This document shows, one piece after another, positions 23,832 through 33,236 of a stretch of 64,000 nucleotides of DNA. The first letter of the stretch is position 1. Every line of letters begins with the position of its first letter. The position numbers and the translations under genes were made by a program. Under the pieces are notes generated by a model that worked only from the letters and a program-made list of their open reading frames with translations, was not told where the DNA came from and did not search any database. The stretch is from a virus: the IMG/VR virus record IMGVR_UViG_3300046799_000011, positions 47,670-111,669 of that record; one strand, 5' to 3'.

Positions 23832-26791
23832 TATTGTCCGATCTGTAGATTCTTGATACGAAGCTGCTCATCCATGGCATCTACGATCATCTTACCTGTT
23901 AGCTTTGCCTCTGTGGCAGTACCTGAATAACCAGTAGGTAATGTGACATAGATATTACCTACCTGAACTGAACTGCTTGAGGATCCCTTAGTCAGATTAG
24001 GGTTGAACGTATTGTTCAATAGTGTCTGACGAATAGTCTCAGCCTGATCGGCAGGGATAATCATCTCACCCTTGTGAACTGTAGCTCCCTGATCCTTGTC
24101 AATATTCCAAGCACCAGCGGCATACCAATTGTTCTTCTGGTGGAATGACCATGCCTTTGACGGAGAACCATAACGACTGTCGATATAACTCATCATCCAA
24201 CGAAGCTGAGTCTCACCGTTGGTCTTCCAGTCGCTTCCCGCACTGTTGTACTTGGATGCTGGAAGAGCCTGAGCTAATCCATAGGCACCAGAGGAAGCAT
24301 TCTTAGCCTTAGGATTCCAGCCAGCCTCTGACATTTCCAGGGCATTGAAGTCATCCCACTGTCCTGCCCAACCGTACTGACCTAGCAGTTTCTTGGCGTA
24401 AGACTTTAGAGAGGAAGTCTTGTTACTACCCGAACCAACTACTGATGTAGGGGATGAAGTAGTTGCCTGAGAAGATGTTGAACTTGTCATACCTACGCTA
24501 CCGCCTGCGCTGGTTCCTCCTAGAGCAGACATGATTGCAGCTAATTCAGAAGTTCCACCATAAGATCCTCCGATATTACCTCCGGAATTTCCGGCTGTGT
24601 CATTCTGAGTATCTGATGAAGTACTGTCCCCATTTGTAAGAGACTTCATATCCCCGACTGATCCAAGGATTCTTCTGGCATTTGTGAACTCTCCTGGAGA
24701 GAACTTACGGATACGAACCTTCAGACCTGTACGTGGAGCTTCAATGATCTGACCGCCACCAATAGCCATAACAACGTGGTGGGCAGGATTACCACTGAAT
24801 AGCAAATCTCCGGGCTGAACCTTATTAGTATCTACTGGCTTACCAATCTTCTGCTGAGCAGCGGCAACACGAGGAAGTTTTACTCCAGCCTTACCGTAAG
24901 CCCATTGCATTAATCCGGAACAGTCAAAACCTTTTGGACCTGTTCCGCCCCAGATATAAGGCTTACCTAGATTCTTCTCGGCATAGCCAATAACTTCTGC
25001 GGCGGTTGCCCCGCTGTTAGTTCCGGTAGCTCCACCGCCCGTGTTGGTAGTTCCAGTTGAACCACCTCCGCTAACACCATCCGTGGAAGTAGAACGTCCA
25101 TGGGAACCAAAAGGATTCAGGGCACCTAACCAGGATTCTTCGTTATTCCCATTCCACTTATCCCAAAGACGCTTTGCCATATTACCTTGCAGAGCAGCAA
25201 TACCTATAGGACCAGCAGCGAACAATCCAGCCTTACCTATAACATTGGCATAGCCTGGCACACCTGTTCCGGCATTGGCAGCCTGTTGTTCCTTACCACC
25301 CATCCACCAACCAGTAGCAGCAGAGGCTCCCATAACAGTTGCACCTAAACCTAAGGGCCCTGCCATACTTAAACGACTACCCGCAGTAGCGCCTAGTGAC
25401 GTAATATTGTAGGCTCCGCTTGCTCCACGGGTAGCATTGATAAGACCCCCAGCAACGCCCCCACCGCCCCCGCCAAAGCCCCCAAATAGGCGGGCAGCAC
25501 CTAGGAGACCCATGCCCGCTCCGAAGCCGCTAGAGAGCCCTCCTAGGGCTCCTGAGATAGGAGACAGAGCACCACTTGCGCCACCAATTAGCTTGTCCAT
25601 ACCAGTAGCTTGTAGAGTAGCGGTAAGGGCTTGACTGAACTTGGTTACGGCTTTAGTAGCAGTATCAAATGCGGGGGCTAGACTTTCCAGAATATCTTCT
25701 TGTCTTGTCAGACGAGTGGCATTAAGGTTTCTCTGGTTTTCAAACATGGAAGTTCCCATGCCTGTTGTCTTAGCCAATTGATTAATAGCTGACTTGTTTC
25801 CGCCTGAGGCTTGTCCTAGCAAGTTGTAATACTTACTCTCGGACATTCCCTTGTTCTGTGCGGCTACCTGTCCCTGAAGAACATTACGGTATTCCTGTAC
25901 AGTACTCTGATTCCAGCCCATAGCTTGACCGAAGTACTGCAAGTTAACGTCAAGAGATCCACCCTGAGACAGCGCGGCACTCATTTGTCTATTAGACAGA
26001 GCTTGCTTACCGAATGTACGGGACATAATAGACTGGGCGATAGCCCCCATCGTATTAGGTTTTCCACCAGCAAGGATAGGGCTAGCCAAACCTAACGCGG
26101 GAGCAACCATAGTTGCACGGGCAGAGAAGGTTTGCTGCGCTGCTAGCGCGCCGCCATAAGCACCCTGGGTTGGATTAGCGTACGCAAAACCTCCGGCTTG
26201 TCTCATACCAGAAGTGAAAGCCGGATTAGCTTGGCCATTGAACTGAGAGTTACCGAATGTATATTGATTCAGATAACCAGATCTAGCAGCGTCTGTCGCA
26301 TTCAATGCTGCGTAGTTATTACTGAATACCTGACGTTGTGCTGTTACAGCTCCGGCTCTTCCACCGCCACCAGCTACGGATGCCTGCGTACCAAAGTAGT
26401 CCATCTGCATATTAGTGGACATATTCTTATTGGCGTAACTAGTAAGGGCAGAAGCCACACCCATTACAGCGCCACCAGTAGCAGACATACGGGACATACC
26501 CATAAGGTTACCGAACTGGCCACCTCCGCCGTTAGCTGCTCCACCCCTCTGGGAACCTACAGTAAATCTACCGCCGCCTCCATTAGAGGAATAGGTATTT
26601 CTATTGGAATTGTTATTCCAATTACTTTCCATTCCGTAGCTACTAGCACTTGAGGAACGTGTAGTTGCACTAGCAAATTGCCCAATGCTATTGGTAAGCT
26701 TTCCTACTTGAGACGTCAAAGAAGCAACCGCCTGCTGTAGACCGTTGGTCCCCAACAAGCGGCTGGCTCCGATGTTATTTTCCTCAGCCAC
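23831..26791 (-). CDS. tape measure protein with NlpC/P60 and transglycosylase domains
   Basis: 986 aa. N-terminal part coiled, then Gly/Ala-rich membrane-spanning region (about 400-540). About 590-720 is an NlpC/P60 endopeptidase (PYIWGG...FDCSGLMQWAYG, catalytic Cys near 625, His in AHHVVMAIG near 672). About 800-900 is a lytic-transglycosylase domain (catalytic Glu in NALEMSEAGW, then GAYGLAQAL). It sets tail length and would open peptidoglycan during DNA entry. Confidence 0.88.
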   Translation of the reverse strand: MAEENNIGASRLLGTNGLQQAVASLTSQVGKLTNSIGQFASATTRSSSASSYGMESNWNNNSNRNTYSSNGGGGRFTVGSQRGGAANGGGGQFGNLMGMSRMSATGGAVMGVASALTSYANKNMSTNMQMDYFGTQASVAGGGGRAGAVTAQRQVFSNNYAALNATDAARSGYLNQYTFGNSQFNGQANPAFTSGMRQAGGFAYANPTQGAYGGALAAQQTFSARATMVAPALGLASPILAGGKPNTMGAIAQSIMSRTFGKQALSNRQMSAALSQGGSLDVNLQYFGQAMGWNQSTVQEYRNVLQGQVAAQNKGMSESKYYNLLGQASGGNKSAINQLAKTTGMGTSMFENQRNLNATRLTRQEDILESLAPAFDTATKAVTKFSQALTATLQATGMDKLIGGASGALSPISGALGGLSSGFGAGMGLLGAARLFGGFGGGGGGVAGGLINATRGASGAYNITSLGATAGSRLSMAGPLGLGATVMGASAATGWWMGGKEQQAANAGTGVPGYANVIGKAGLFAAGPIGIAALQGNMAKRLWDKWNGNNEESWLGALNPFGSHGRSTSTDGVSGGGSTGTTNTGGGATGTNSGATAAEVIGYAEKNLGKPYIWGGTGPKGFDCSGLMQWAYGKAGVKLPRVAAAQQKIGKPVDTNKVQPGDLLFSGNPAHHVVMAIGGGQIIEAPRTGLKVRIRKFSPGEFTNARRILGSVGDMKSLTNGDSTSSDTQNDTAGNSGGNIGGSYGGTSELAAIMSALGGTSAGGSVGMTSSTSSQATTSSPTSVVGSGSNKTSSLKSYAKKLLGQYGWAGQWDDFNALEMSEAGWNPKAKNASSGAYGLAQALPASKYNSAGSDWKTNGETQLRWMMSYIDSRYGSPSKAWSFHQKNNWYAAGAWNIDKDQGATVHKGEMIIPADQAETIRQTLLNNTFNPNLTKGSSSSSVQVGNIYVTLPTGYSGTATEAKLTGKMIVDAMDEQLRIKNLQIGQ

Positions 26792-26829
26792 TTGAGACTC
26801 CTAAAGTAAAGTTGTTACTTTCAATTATA

Positions 26830-27066
26830 TTACCTATAAGGCACTCCACCGAAAGTGACATCTTGACCCACGGATCTCATATTGACCTGAGTTGAATTAT
26901 TAAGTTGGTGCATTCTATCGTATTCTTGCTCCAGCTTATAGAGATATCTTTTGATCCAATGCTTTCGTTCTCTGTAAGTAAGCCTACGTATTTCTACAAG
27001 AGGCCAATGGAATGCATCTGTAAGTTGTTCGTACTCTTTGTATAAACTCCTATAGTCAGAGTTCAC
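26830..27066 (-). CDS. small tail assembly protein
   Basis: 78 aa, GTG start overlapping the upstream stop by 11 nt. Basic, aromatic helix (RRLTYRERKHWIKRYLYKLEQEYDRM). Position before the tape measure suits a tail chaperone. I see no convincing slippery site in the overlap, so a frameshift fusion is not claimed. Confidence 0.6.
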   Translation of the reverse strand: MNSDYRSLYKEYEQLTDAFHWPLVEIRRLTYRERKHWIKRYLYKLEQEYDRMHQLNNSTQVNMRSVGQDVTFGGVPYR

Positions 27067-27919
27067 GAAACAGGATACCCACGTTCAGTGGGACAGGAAC
27101 CTCTCCTTCACAGGAGGAACACTGAGCTGTTACTTGGTCGTATCGTGGACCAGGTTGGTTGTCATAGATGTAGTCTCTAAGGGTATTTCTATCCGCAAGA
27201 CCCAAGGACTTCACATCAGCTAAGCCGTTGGACATCTTCTCTGTTCCGTCAGCTTCTACAAAGGAGATTACACACTCAGCCAAAGTCAGAGAATTCATTT
27301 CCGGAACCGTAAGACTATTCTTAAAGATCTCATTCTGTACTGCACCAGTAGGGAACTGTACCTTGGCCTTACGCCCCTTGCGAAGATCTATAAGAAACTC
27401 CCTAGACTCGGGATCTTCTAATTCCTTTACAGGGATGTTCTTAAGATCTAATTCCAAGTCATTCAGCTCATTGCAGTGAGGGCATTCTATTTCAAATACC
27501 TCAAAGGTATCTCCAAAGGTAGCTCTACGAATACCTAGCATTAGCATATCCAAGTCACCTTGTAGAAGGCTGTCCAGTAGTCCAGCGGTAACCGGCTTAC
27601 TTCCTATTGTTACTGCTCCGCACAGTAGTAAAGTATTGACATACTTGGCGGGATTATTAGAAGTACGCGCCTTGGCTAACTTCTCTTCGTGATCACCAGT
27701 AAGTTCCTGAACTTCCGCGTCTTGTACTACTCGACCATCTATGATAATTCCGGCAGGTAGCTTTACATAAGTGTCAGGCATATCACCGATAACAGGGGCA
27801 GGGCTAAGGGATTGCAGTACTTTCTTTGTAAGAGAATTAAGATCTGCATTCTCGGCGTTAACTACCTGCCCCTGACTGTCATCGAAAGTCATAGAGTACT
27901 GAGGCATCTGCTGTTCCAT
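27056..27919 (-). CDS. baseplate/tail assembly protein with zinc ribbon
   Basis: 287 aa starting MEQQMPQYS (TTGGAGAA upstream). CPHC near 165 and CSSC near 275 form a four-Cys zinc site; the layout resembles T4 gp26-like baseplate hub assembly proteins. Lies between tube and tape measure genes. Confidence 0.65.
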   Translation of the reverse strand: MEQQMPQYSMTFDDSQGQVVNAENADLNSLTKKVLQSLSPAPVIGDMPDTYVKLPAGIIIDGRVVQDAEVQELTGDHEEKLAKARTSNNPAKYVNTLLLCGAVTIGSKPVTAGLLDSLLQGDLDMLMLGIRRATFGDTFEVFEIECPHCNELNDLELDLKNIPVKELEDPESREFLIDLRKGRKAKVQFPTGAVQNEIFKNSLTVPEMNSLTLAECVISFVEADGTEKMSNGLADVKSLGLADRNTLRDYIYDNQPGPRYDQVTAQCSSCEGEVPVPLNVGILFREL

Positions 27920-27963
27920 ACATTCTCCAAATATTGTCACGAAAATTATTACATCATTCTAGC

Positions 27964-28539
27964 TTAAAAACTAACGCCATTCAGTCCCGTAGTTGAGGCC
28001 AGCTTGAAGTCAAAGCCCTCATGAGCTAGAGAAAGCTGCTGCATAAGTACTGCATTGGCTCCCGCGTCTAGGTCAGAGAATGCAATGCTTGTTGGCCATG
28101 CATTATACACACGATAGATGGCCTTGACAGGAACAATAGAAGTAGTTACTGGATGGTCCAAAACCATAATGTCTACTGTCGCACGGAAGTCCTGGCCTGG
28201 TGCACCTGTACCAGTACCTTGTTGTACCTTAAATAGTTCTAGCATCCATTGCCACATAGGACCTGAACCCACAGCAACACCCTGAGATAGGGTAATTGGT
28301 GCGAAGTCACTCTGCCCTGGCATCTTCTGAGTAGTTGTGTTCATTCCGCCCTCACGGTACGGAATCACCTCAGTTGTGATGTTAAGACCTGAAACAGTCA
28401 TAAAGCCCAAGGTCGCAAAGCCCTTGATGTGGGGGTGCATGATATTCACATTGAACTTAAAGTTTCTTAAGGGATCCGTCGCCAAGTGAGCAATAGACGG
28501 AGTTGCCTTTGCGAGAGGCGCGGCATTTGTTGTAGCCAT
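27964..28539 (-). CDS. tail tube protein, T4 gp19-like
   Basis: 191 aa. NFKFNVNI, GLNITTEVIPYREGG and the C-terminal AWPTSIAFSDLDAGA...LSLAHEGF are signatures of the gp19 tube family. Immediately downstream of the sheath gene. Confidence 0.9.
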   Translation of the reverse strand: MATTNAAPLAKATPSIAHLATDPLRNFKFNVNIMHPHIKGFATLGFMTVSGLNITTEVIPYREGGMNTTTQKMPGQSDFAPITLSQGVAVGSGPMWQWMLELFKVQQGTGTGAPGQDFRATVDIMVLDHPVTTSIVPVKAIYRVYNAWPTSIAFSDLDAGANAVLMQQLSLAHEGFDFKLASTTGLNGVSF

Positions 28540-28550
28540 TTAGTTACTCC

Positions 28551-30458
28551 TTAGGATGAAGTGGTTGAAGAAGAGGCCATCTGGTTAATATCAATAACGA
28601 TGAACTCAGCAGGACTATTCAAAGCCAATCCAACCTGAATATGAACTTCACCAGAAGCGATTGAGGTAGGTGTGTTATTTCCAGAGTCACACTCAACGAA
28701 GTAGGCTTGGTCAGCGGTATCTCCTTGAAGAACACCCTGCTGCCAAATTCCCTGCAAGTACTGAGTAACAATAGCGCTCAGTGTTGCCCATAGCGTGGAG
28801 TTGTTATTCTCGAAGATAGCGATCTGAGTAATCTCTTCCAGATTTCTGGTGATACTCATAAGCGTACGCTGAATAGAAACGTAACGGTTAGGAACATTTG
28901 TCAGCAGAGTTCTAGCGCCCATAACACATACACCATAGCTGGAAACATTACGGATAATATTTACACCATTTGTATTAAGGGTATCAAGATTACTGTTCTG
29001 GAATGGAAGCTCTGTGCTTGCTACTCTCTGTACTGGAATTGTTACACCAGCAGGAGACTTCTGAACACCGAAGCGGGCATCAGTCTGAGAGTACAAACCA
29101 AGTACAGCCCCACCAGGCGGAAGCTTTCTTGTAGCTCCGGGTGTTGAGGAGATAGGGTCTGGAATATTTAACCAAGGGGCGTAAAGGGATACGGAAGCGG
29201 AAGGAACGATTTCAGAGTTTCCTACTACCATTGCAAGGTAGTTATTCACTGTTGCGGACTCAGAAGGAGTAACACCATCAGAACCAATGATTGCCTGAGG
29301 CGCATCTACGACTACGAAGATGTTCTCTTGTGTGGTTGTCCAGGCCAGTACTGGATTCAGCGTAGTAGTGTCGGTAACTCCTGGCAGATTAAGATCCAGG
29401 TTTCCTTCAATAGTAGAAAGTCTCTGTGTGGCTGTTAGAAGGCTTGGAGTTGCTACACCATCAGATCCTCCACTGAGAGCTGTTGCGCTCTGTAGACGTG
29501 GAGTTATGTCTGTTGTCCAGGTAGTGTAGGCACCTAGGTCCGTTGCCTGAATGTACTTTGATCCCAGTAGTGTTGAGTTAACCATAGCTACGGCATAGCG
29601 CTGGTCTGTACGATCCATAGTTACATCAAGGAAACGCTCTACGATATTTGAATCCGCAGTTCCGCCGTAACGAACCAATAGATTGAATCGTCCGGCACCG
29701 GTTGAGCTATCGGTAATATCAATGTAAATGCTATTACCCCATACACCCACAGCTACACAAGAAAGCTTAAGGATAGGAACCGCAGTTCCTGTGTTGTTGA
29801 ATGTAGGAATGGCCCCAGCAGGAGTAAAGGAACCGTCGTCAGTGAAGGTAACAGTTGTACGTCCTGACACGGCACCTAGTAGAAGTGGTGTAGCTGTTAC
29901 ACCATCTAGTGTTAGGTTTCTACGATAGATCTTGTACCCAGTAGTAGCAACAGGAACGTTGGCAGTCCAAGTAACCGTTACCTTGTTAGTGGGAGTCAGT
30001 ACCTGATTAGCTACTGCTGTAACGGCAATTCCACCATCAGTCTCACCGGTAGAAGTTGTGGCAGTAACTGTGTACTCATATGTGTAGGAGGGAGTTACTG
30101 TTCCCGCAGGAGTAGCAGCAACACCTACAGGAGGTTGAATGGCACCTACTCCGTCTTCACGGTCATCAAGAGTTTCTGTGGCTGTTACAGCATCAGAAGC
30201 AGCGGCACGAACAATGTATGCCTGGTTACCGTTGTTGGCGAAGTACTGCCATACAGCGAATGGAAGATATGTAGTGGCATTTCCAAATCCACCATACAGG
30301 TTAAGGAAATCGTTCCAACTCGTAACAAGAGTTGGGGCTGTTGGTCCTTGTGTATGTGTACCTACAAAGGCAGCCGTAGACTGTCCTGGGGTTGTAGTCC
30401 CAGTAGACAGCGGAGTTAATGAGGTATTTACGTATACCCCTGGACGTTGATAAGTCAT
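28551..30458 (-). CDS. contractile tail sheath protein
   Basis: 635 aa. N-terminal YQRPGVYVNT and C-terminal ...VHIQVGLALNSPAEFIVIDI are sheath signatures. Residues about 100-220 form an inserted Ig/FN3-like domain (VTATTSTGETDGG..., TGYKIYRRNLT), probably exposed on the tail surface. Defines the phage as a myovirus. Confidence 0.92.
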   Translation of the reverse strand: MTYQRPGVYVNTSLTPLSTGTTTPGQSTAAFVGTHTQGPTAPTLVTSWNDFLNLYGGFGNATTYLPFAVWQYFANNGNQAYIVRAAASDAVTATETLDDREDGVGAIQPPVGVAATPAGTVTPSYTYEYTVTATTSTGETDGGIAVTAVANQVLTPTNKVTVTWTANVPVATTGYKIYRRNLTLDGVTATPLLLGAVSGRTTVTFTDDGSFTPAGAIPTFNNTGTAVPILKLSCVAVGVWGNSIYIDITDSSTGAGRFNLLVRYGGTADSNIVERFLDVTMDRTDQRYAVAMVNSTLLGSKYIQATDLGAYTTWTTDITPRLQSATALSGGSDGVATPSLLTATQRLSTIEGNLDLNLPGVTDTTTLNPVLAWTTTQENIFVVVDAPQAIIGSDGVTPSESATVNNYLAMVVGNSEIVPSASVSLYAPWLNIPDPISSTPGATRKLPPGGAVLGLYSQTDARFGVQKSPAGVTIPVQRVASTELPFQNSNLDTLNTNGVNIIRNVSSYGVCVMGARTLLTNVPNRYVSIQRTLMSITRNLEEITQIAIFENNNSTLWATLSAIVTQYLQGIWQQGVLQGDTADQAYFVECDSGNNTPTSIASGEVHIQVGLALNSPAEFIVIDINQMASSSTTSS

Positions 30459-30505
30459 TAATGTCTCCTAGCTAATTTAAGTAGCGGCTACTATCAGTGT
30501 ATCGA

Positions 30506-31126
30506 TTAGAGCTGTTGCGGCAGAATAGTGATAGTATCCACAACTTCTGTAACCTTAGAGTAGGTATTGATTTCAATGGGAAGAAGTTCTGTAGAAACTC
30601 GCACCGTGTATATAGTATGGAATACTCTCTTGCCATCTGCGTCGTGAGTATTCTGTCTCTCCGGACCTGTCATTACATCTAGTCTTCTCACTGTGCCATC
30701 TTCTTCTATAGCAAGGTAGCCGTGGCGAGTACTGAAATAATCCGGTCCGGACAATACAGCGGAGAGGAATGTAGAATGCTGATTATTTCTGGATAACACT
30801 TCTATTTGATAATCAATATTATACGGTATTGGAGTGAAACCCCAGTAAGGTGAATCAGTTACGTCATTATTACTGTCACTAATCCAGTCCGGAAAATTCT
30901 CAGGAGTATAAGGTAACTGAGCCCAACCTGAATGCGCTCTTTCCGCATCGAATGAAATACCAGTATTAGTAATAACGATTGACGGATAAGTAAGATTAAC
31001 TAACTCAATATCGGAATCAAGCCAGATAACTTGTACTGGTCTCCCTGTATCAGGCGCGTTAACATCCGTTACTACAAGGTTAGAGAACTTAGCCTTCATA
31101 GCCTTGTCCTCATTAAATATGAACAT
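30506..31126 (-). CDS. probable tail terminator / neck protein
   Basis: 206 aa. Upstream of the sheath and with DIELVNLTYPSIVI...YQIEVLSRNNQHS, like tail-completion proteins. Position-based inference, no diagnostic motif. Confidence 0.5.
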   Translation of the reverse strand: MFIFNEDKAMKAKFSNLVVTDVNAPDTGRPVQVIWLDSDIELVNLTYPSIVITNTGISFDAERAHSGWAQLPYTPENFPDWISDSNNDVTDSPYWGFTPIPYNIDYQIEVLSRNNQHSTFLSAVLSGPDYFSTRHGYLAIEEDGTVRRLDVMTGPERQNTHDADGKRVFHTIYTVRVSTELLPIEINTYSKVTEVVDTITILPQQL

Positions 31127-31135
31127 CGTTCCTCC

Positions 31136-33214
31136 CTAGCCTATAGCTGCCCAATAAGAGAATTGGGCAGATGTATTACTAGCAGGTGTAATACTTCCTG
31201 GTAGCGCAATGAGCCCAGTACCGTTGGTACCATAACGAGTTGTTGCTGCGGTTGTATTGAAATTAAGCACCGTAGAGTTAAGATCTTGGGCGCGGTATAC
31301 AGCGGGCATCGTTGTTGCATTAAATAAGAAAGCTACCCAATACAGTCCAGGAGTTAGCGCGGCGGAAATTGTTTCGGTAAACATACCAGTGGTAGTAACT
31401 CTAGCGTCTACACCAACACTTGCCATTTGAGTTCCTGCTGAATTATACAGACCCACAAAATTCTCTGCGGCAGTGATAGAGGCCCCAGCCGTATTGATAC
31501 CCCAAAATAATTTAGTTGCGGTAATTACTCTGGGAACATACACAGCAGCCAGGTAAAGTGTGCCAGCGGTACCGGCTTTACCTGAAGCAATATTACTAGG
31601 GTCATAGGTCCAAGCAATAGCGCTGTGTGCCACGGTTGAAACTATTCCGTGTGAAGGCCCCACTGAGTAAATACTATTGTCTGTCTGCATATATCCAACG
31701 CCACCACGGTACCAATTCGCATCTCTGGTAGCTGAGCCGCTTCCGTAAGTTGCTTTACCTGTGGCATCCACATTAAACCGAGTAACGGAATCTCCAGTAA
31801 CCAATGCCTCAAAAGCGGTATTGGCAGTAGCTCCCCGGCTAGCAATGTAACCTCCCGCAGTGGCAGTTACTGGTCCTGCAAAATTCCAAGTCTCTGTAGT
31901 ACTTCGTGTGGGTGAAGCTGTTGTACCTGTTGCCAACCCCACACCGGGACCTTTTTGCAGGAAGGTATTAGTGCCACCATCATTGAAAGCTGTAGTAGCT
32001 GCATGTAGATAACCAGAAGAAAGATTAACCCAAGTAGATCCGGAAGCATTGAATCCTCTCTCAGGGGAATTAACTCCTGAGCCGTTGTCGTCTACTCCCG
32101 GATATACAGTAAGACCATCACAGTAAACTGGCGTAGTGGCGGCACTTACATTAAAACCTGCGTAACTTCCACCTCCGGCATTACCATTACGGCCATCACG
32201 ACGAAGTACAAGACCGTTAAATACTAGAGTCGCAGAACCCGTAGCGTCTACCAGGAAGCCGTTATTATTGCTACGGTCAGTTGTACAGCCTGTCCATATA
32301 GCGCCACCAGATCCTGTACCCGTGCCCCAGCTAGAAGTTATATACCAACCGTTCTCCCCAGCGAATTCCGAACGACAAGCGGTAAATGTTGAATTAGCCA
32401 TACCATCAAGATAATACCCTCGGCGACCACAACCAATAGCACGACACCCGATCATTGTAGTATCAGTCATATTTGAGAAACGAAAACCGTCAAGTGTGGC
32501 GGTCGATACTTGAACGTTATCAAGGTACCAAGAATACGGATGCCCAGAACCATTTGATATAGACTGCACCCCACGATCCGTTACTTTATCAATGGACACG
32601 TTGTGCATTACCACGCCATGTACAAGTCCTGTTGCAGCAACTCCAGTAGTAGTCCCGGGTAATACACTTCCATCAATAGTTATATCAACCAGTCTTTGAC
32701 CCTCACTAGTAGTGCTATAACCCCCAGTGGTGGCGTCAACCATAGAAATTACTGATGTTCCACTAAAAGAGGAAAGGGGCTTTATGATGGACTGCTGAAT
32801 ATTAGTTCCACGCATAGCGTAACTACCCTTAAGTGTTACATAGGGTGGGACTATCAAAGGTGCAGAAGTTCTGTAATTACCCGGAGGCAGTAGGACTATC
32901 GCTCCTCGGGGAATAGTAGCAGAGTCTGTGTACGCGGCATTGAGAGTAGCTTGGATAGCAGCATAATCATCCGCAGCTCCGTTACCTAATGCTCCGTGGT
33001 CCTTTACATTAAGTACTTCCCCGTCAACTACCGCGCCTAAACTTAAACCTAGATTGGTTCTAGCTTGTGCAATATTCGACAGATCCGAAAGGTTGTCTGC
33101 TGCCTGTAGTGAATCCCCTGCGGAGGAAATTATATCTGAATCCAATTGTGCAAACGCGGCGTTTACTGGTACATCCCAATTCTGGGTACCTTTAGGGATT
33201 GGCGTAAATGTCAT
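31136..33214 (-). CDS. tailspike, right-handed beta-helix (pectate-lyase fold)
   Basis: 692 aa. N-terminal anchor (IPKGTQNWDVPVNAAFAQLD) similar to the next gene; then DHGALGNGAADDYAAIQATLNAA and IVLLPPGNYRT, the classic start of a pectate-lyase-type beta helix; beta-sandwich C-terminus. Probably a polysaccharide-binding or depolymerising receptor protein. No catalytic triad assigned. Confidence 0.8.
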   Translation of the reverse strand: MTFTPIPKGTQNWDVPVNAAFAQLDSDIISSAGDSLQAADNLSDLSNIAQARTNLGLSLGAVVDGEVLNVKDHGALGNGAADDYAAIQATLNAAYTDSATIPRGAIVLLPPGNYRTSAPLIVPPYVTLKGSYAMRGTNIQQSIIKPLSSFSGTSVISMVDATTGGYSTTSEGQRLVDITIDGSVLPGTTTGVAATGLVHGVVMHNVSIDKVTDRGVQSISNGSGHPYSWYLDNVQVSTATLDGFRFSNMTDTTMIGCRAIGCGRRGYYLDGMANSTFTACRSEFAGENGWYITSSWGTGTGSGGAIWTGCTTDRSNNNGFLVDATGSATLVFNGLVLRRDGRNGNAGGGSYAGFNVSAATTPVYCDGLTVYPGVDDNGSGVNSPERGFNASGSTWVNLSSGYLHAATTAFNDGGTNTFLQKGPGVGLATGTTASPTRSTTETWNFAGPVTATAGGYIASRGATANTAFEALVTGDSVTRFNVDATGKATYGSGSATRDANWYRGGVGYMQTDNSIYSVGPSHGIVSTVAHSAIAWTYDPSNIASGKAGTAGTLYLAAVYVPRVITATKLFWGINTAGASITAAENFVGLYNSAGTQMASVGVDARVTTTGMFTETISAALTPGLYWVAFLFNATTMPAVYRAQDLNSTVLNFNTTAATTRYGTNGTGLIALPGSITPASNTSAQFSYWAAIG

Positions 33215-33236
33215 TTATTATCCTTAGTCCTTTGGC

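Noticed and set aside
26830-27919. Programmed frameshift joining the two tail-assembly genes
   Set aside because: The overlap has no credible slippery heptamer or downstream structure by eye; ordinary GTG re-initiation suffices.
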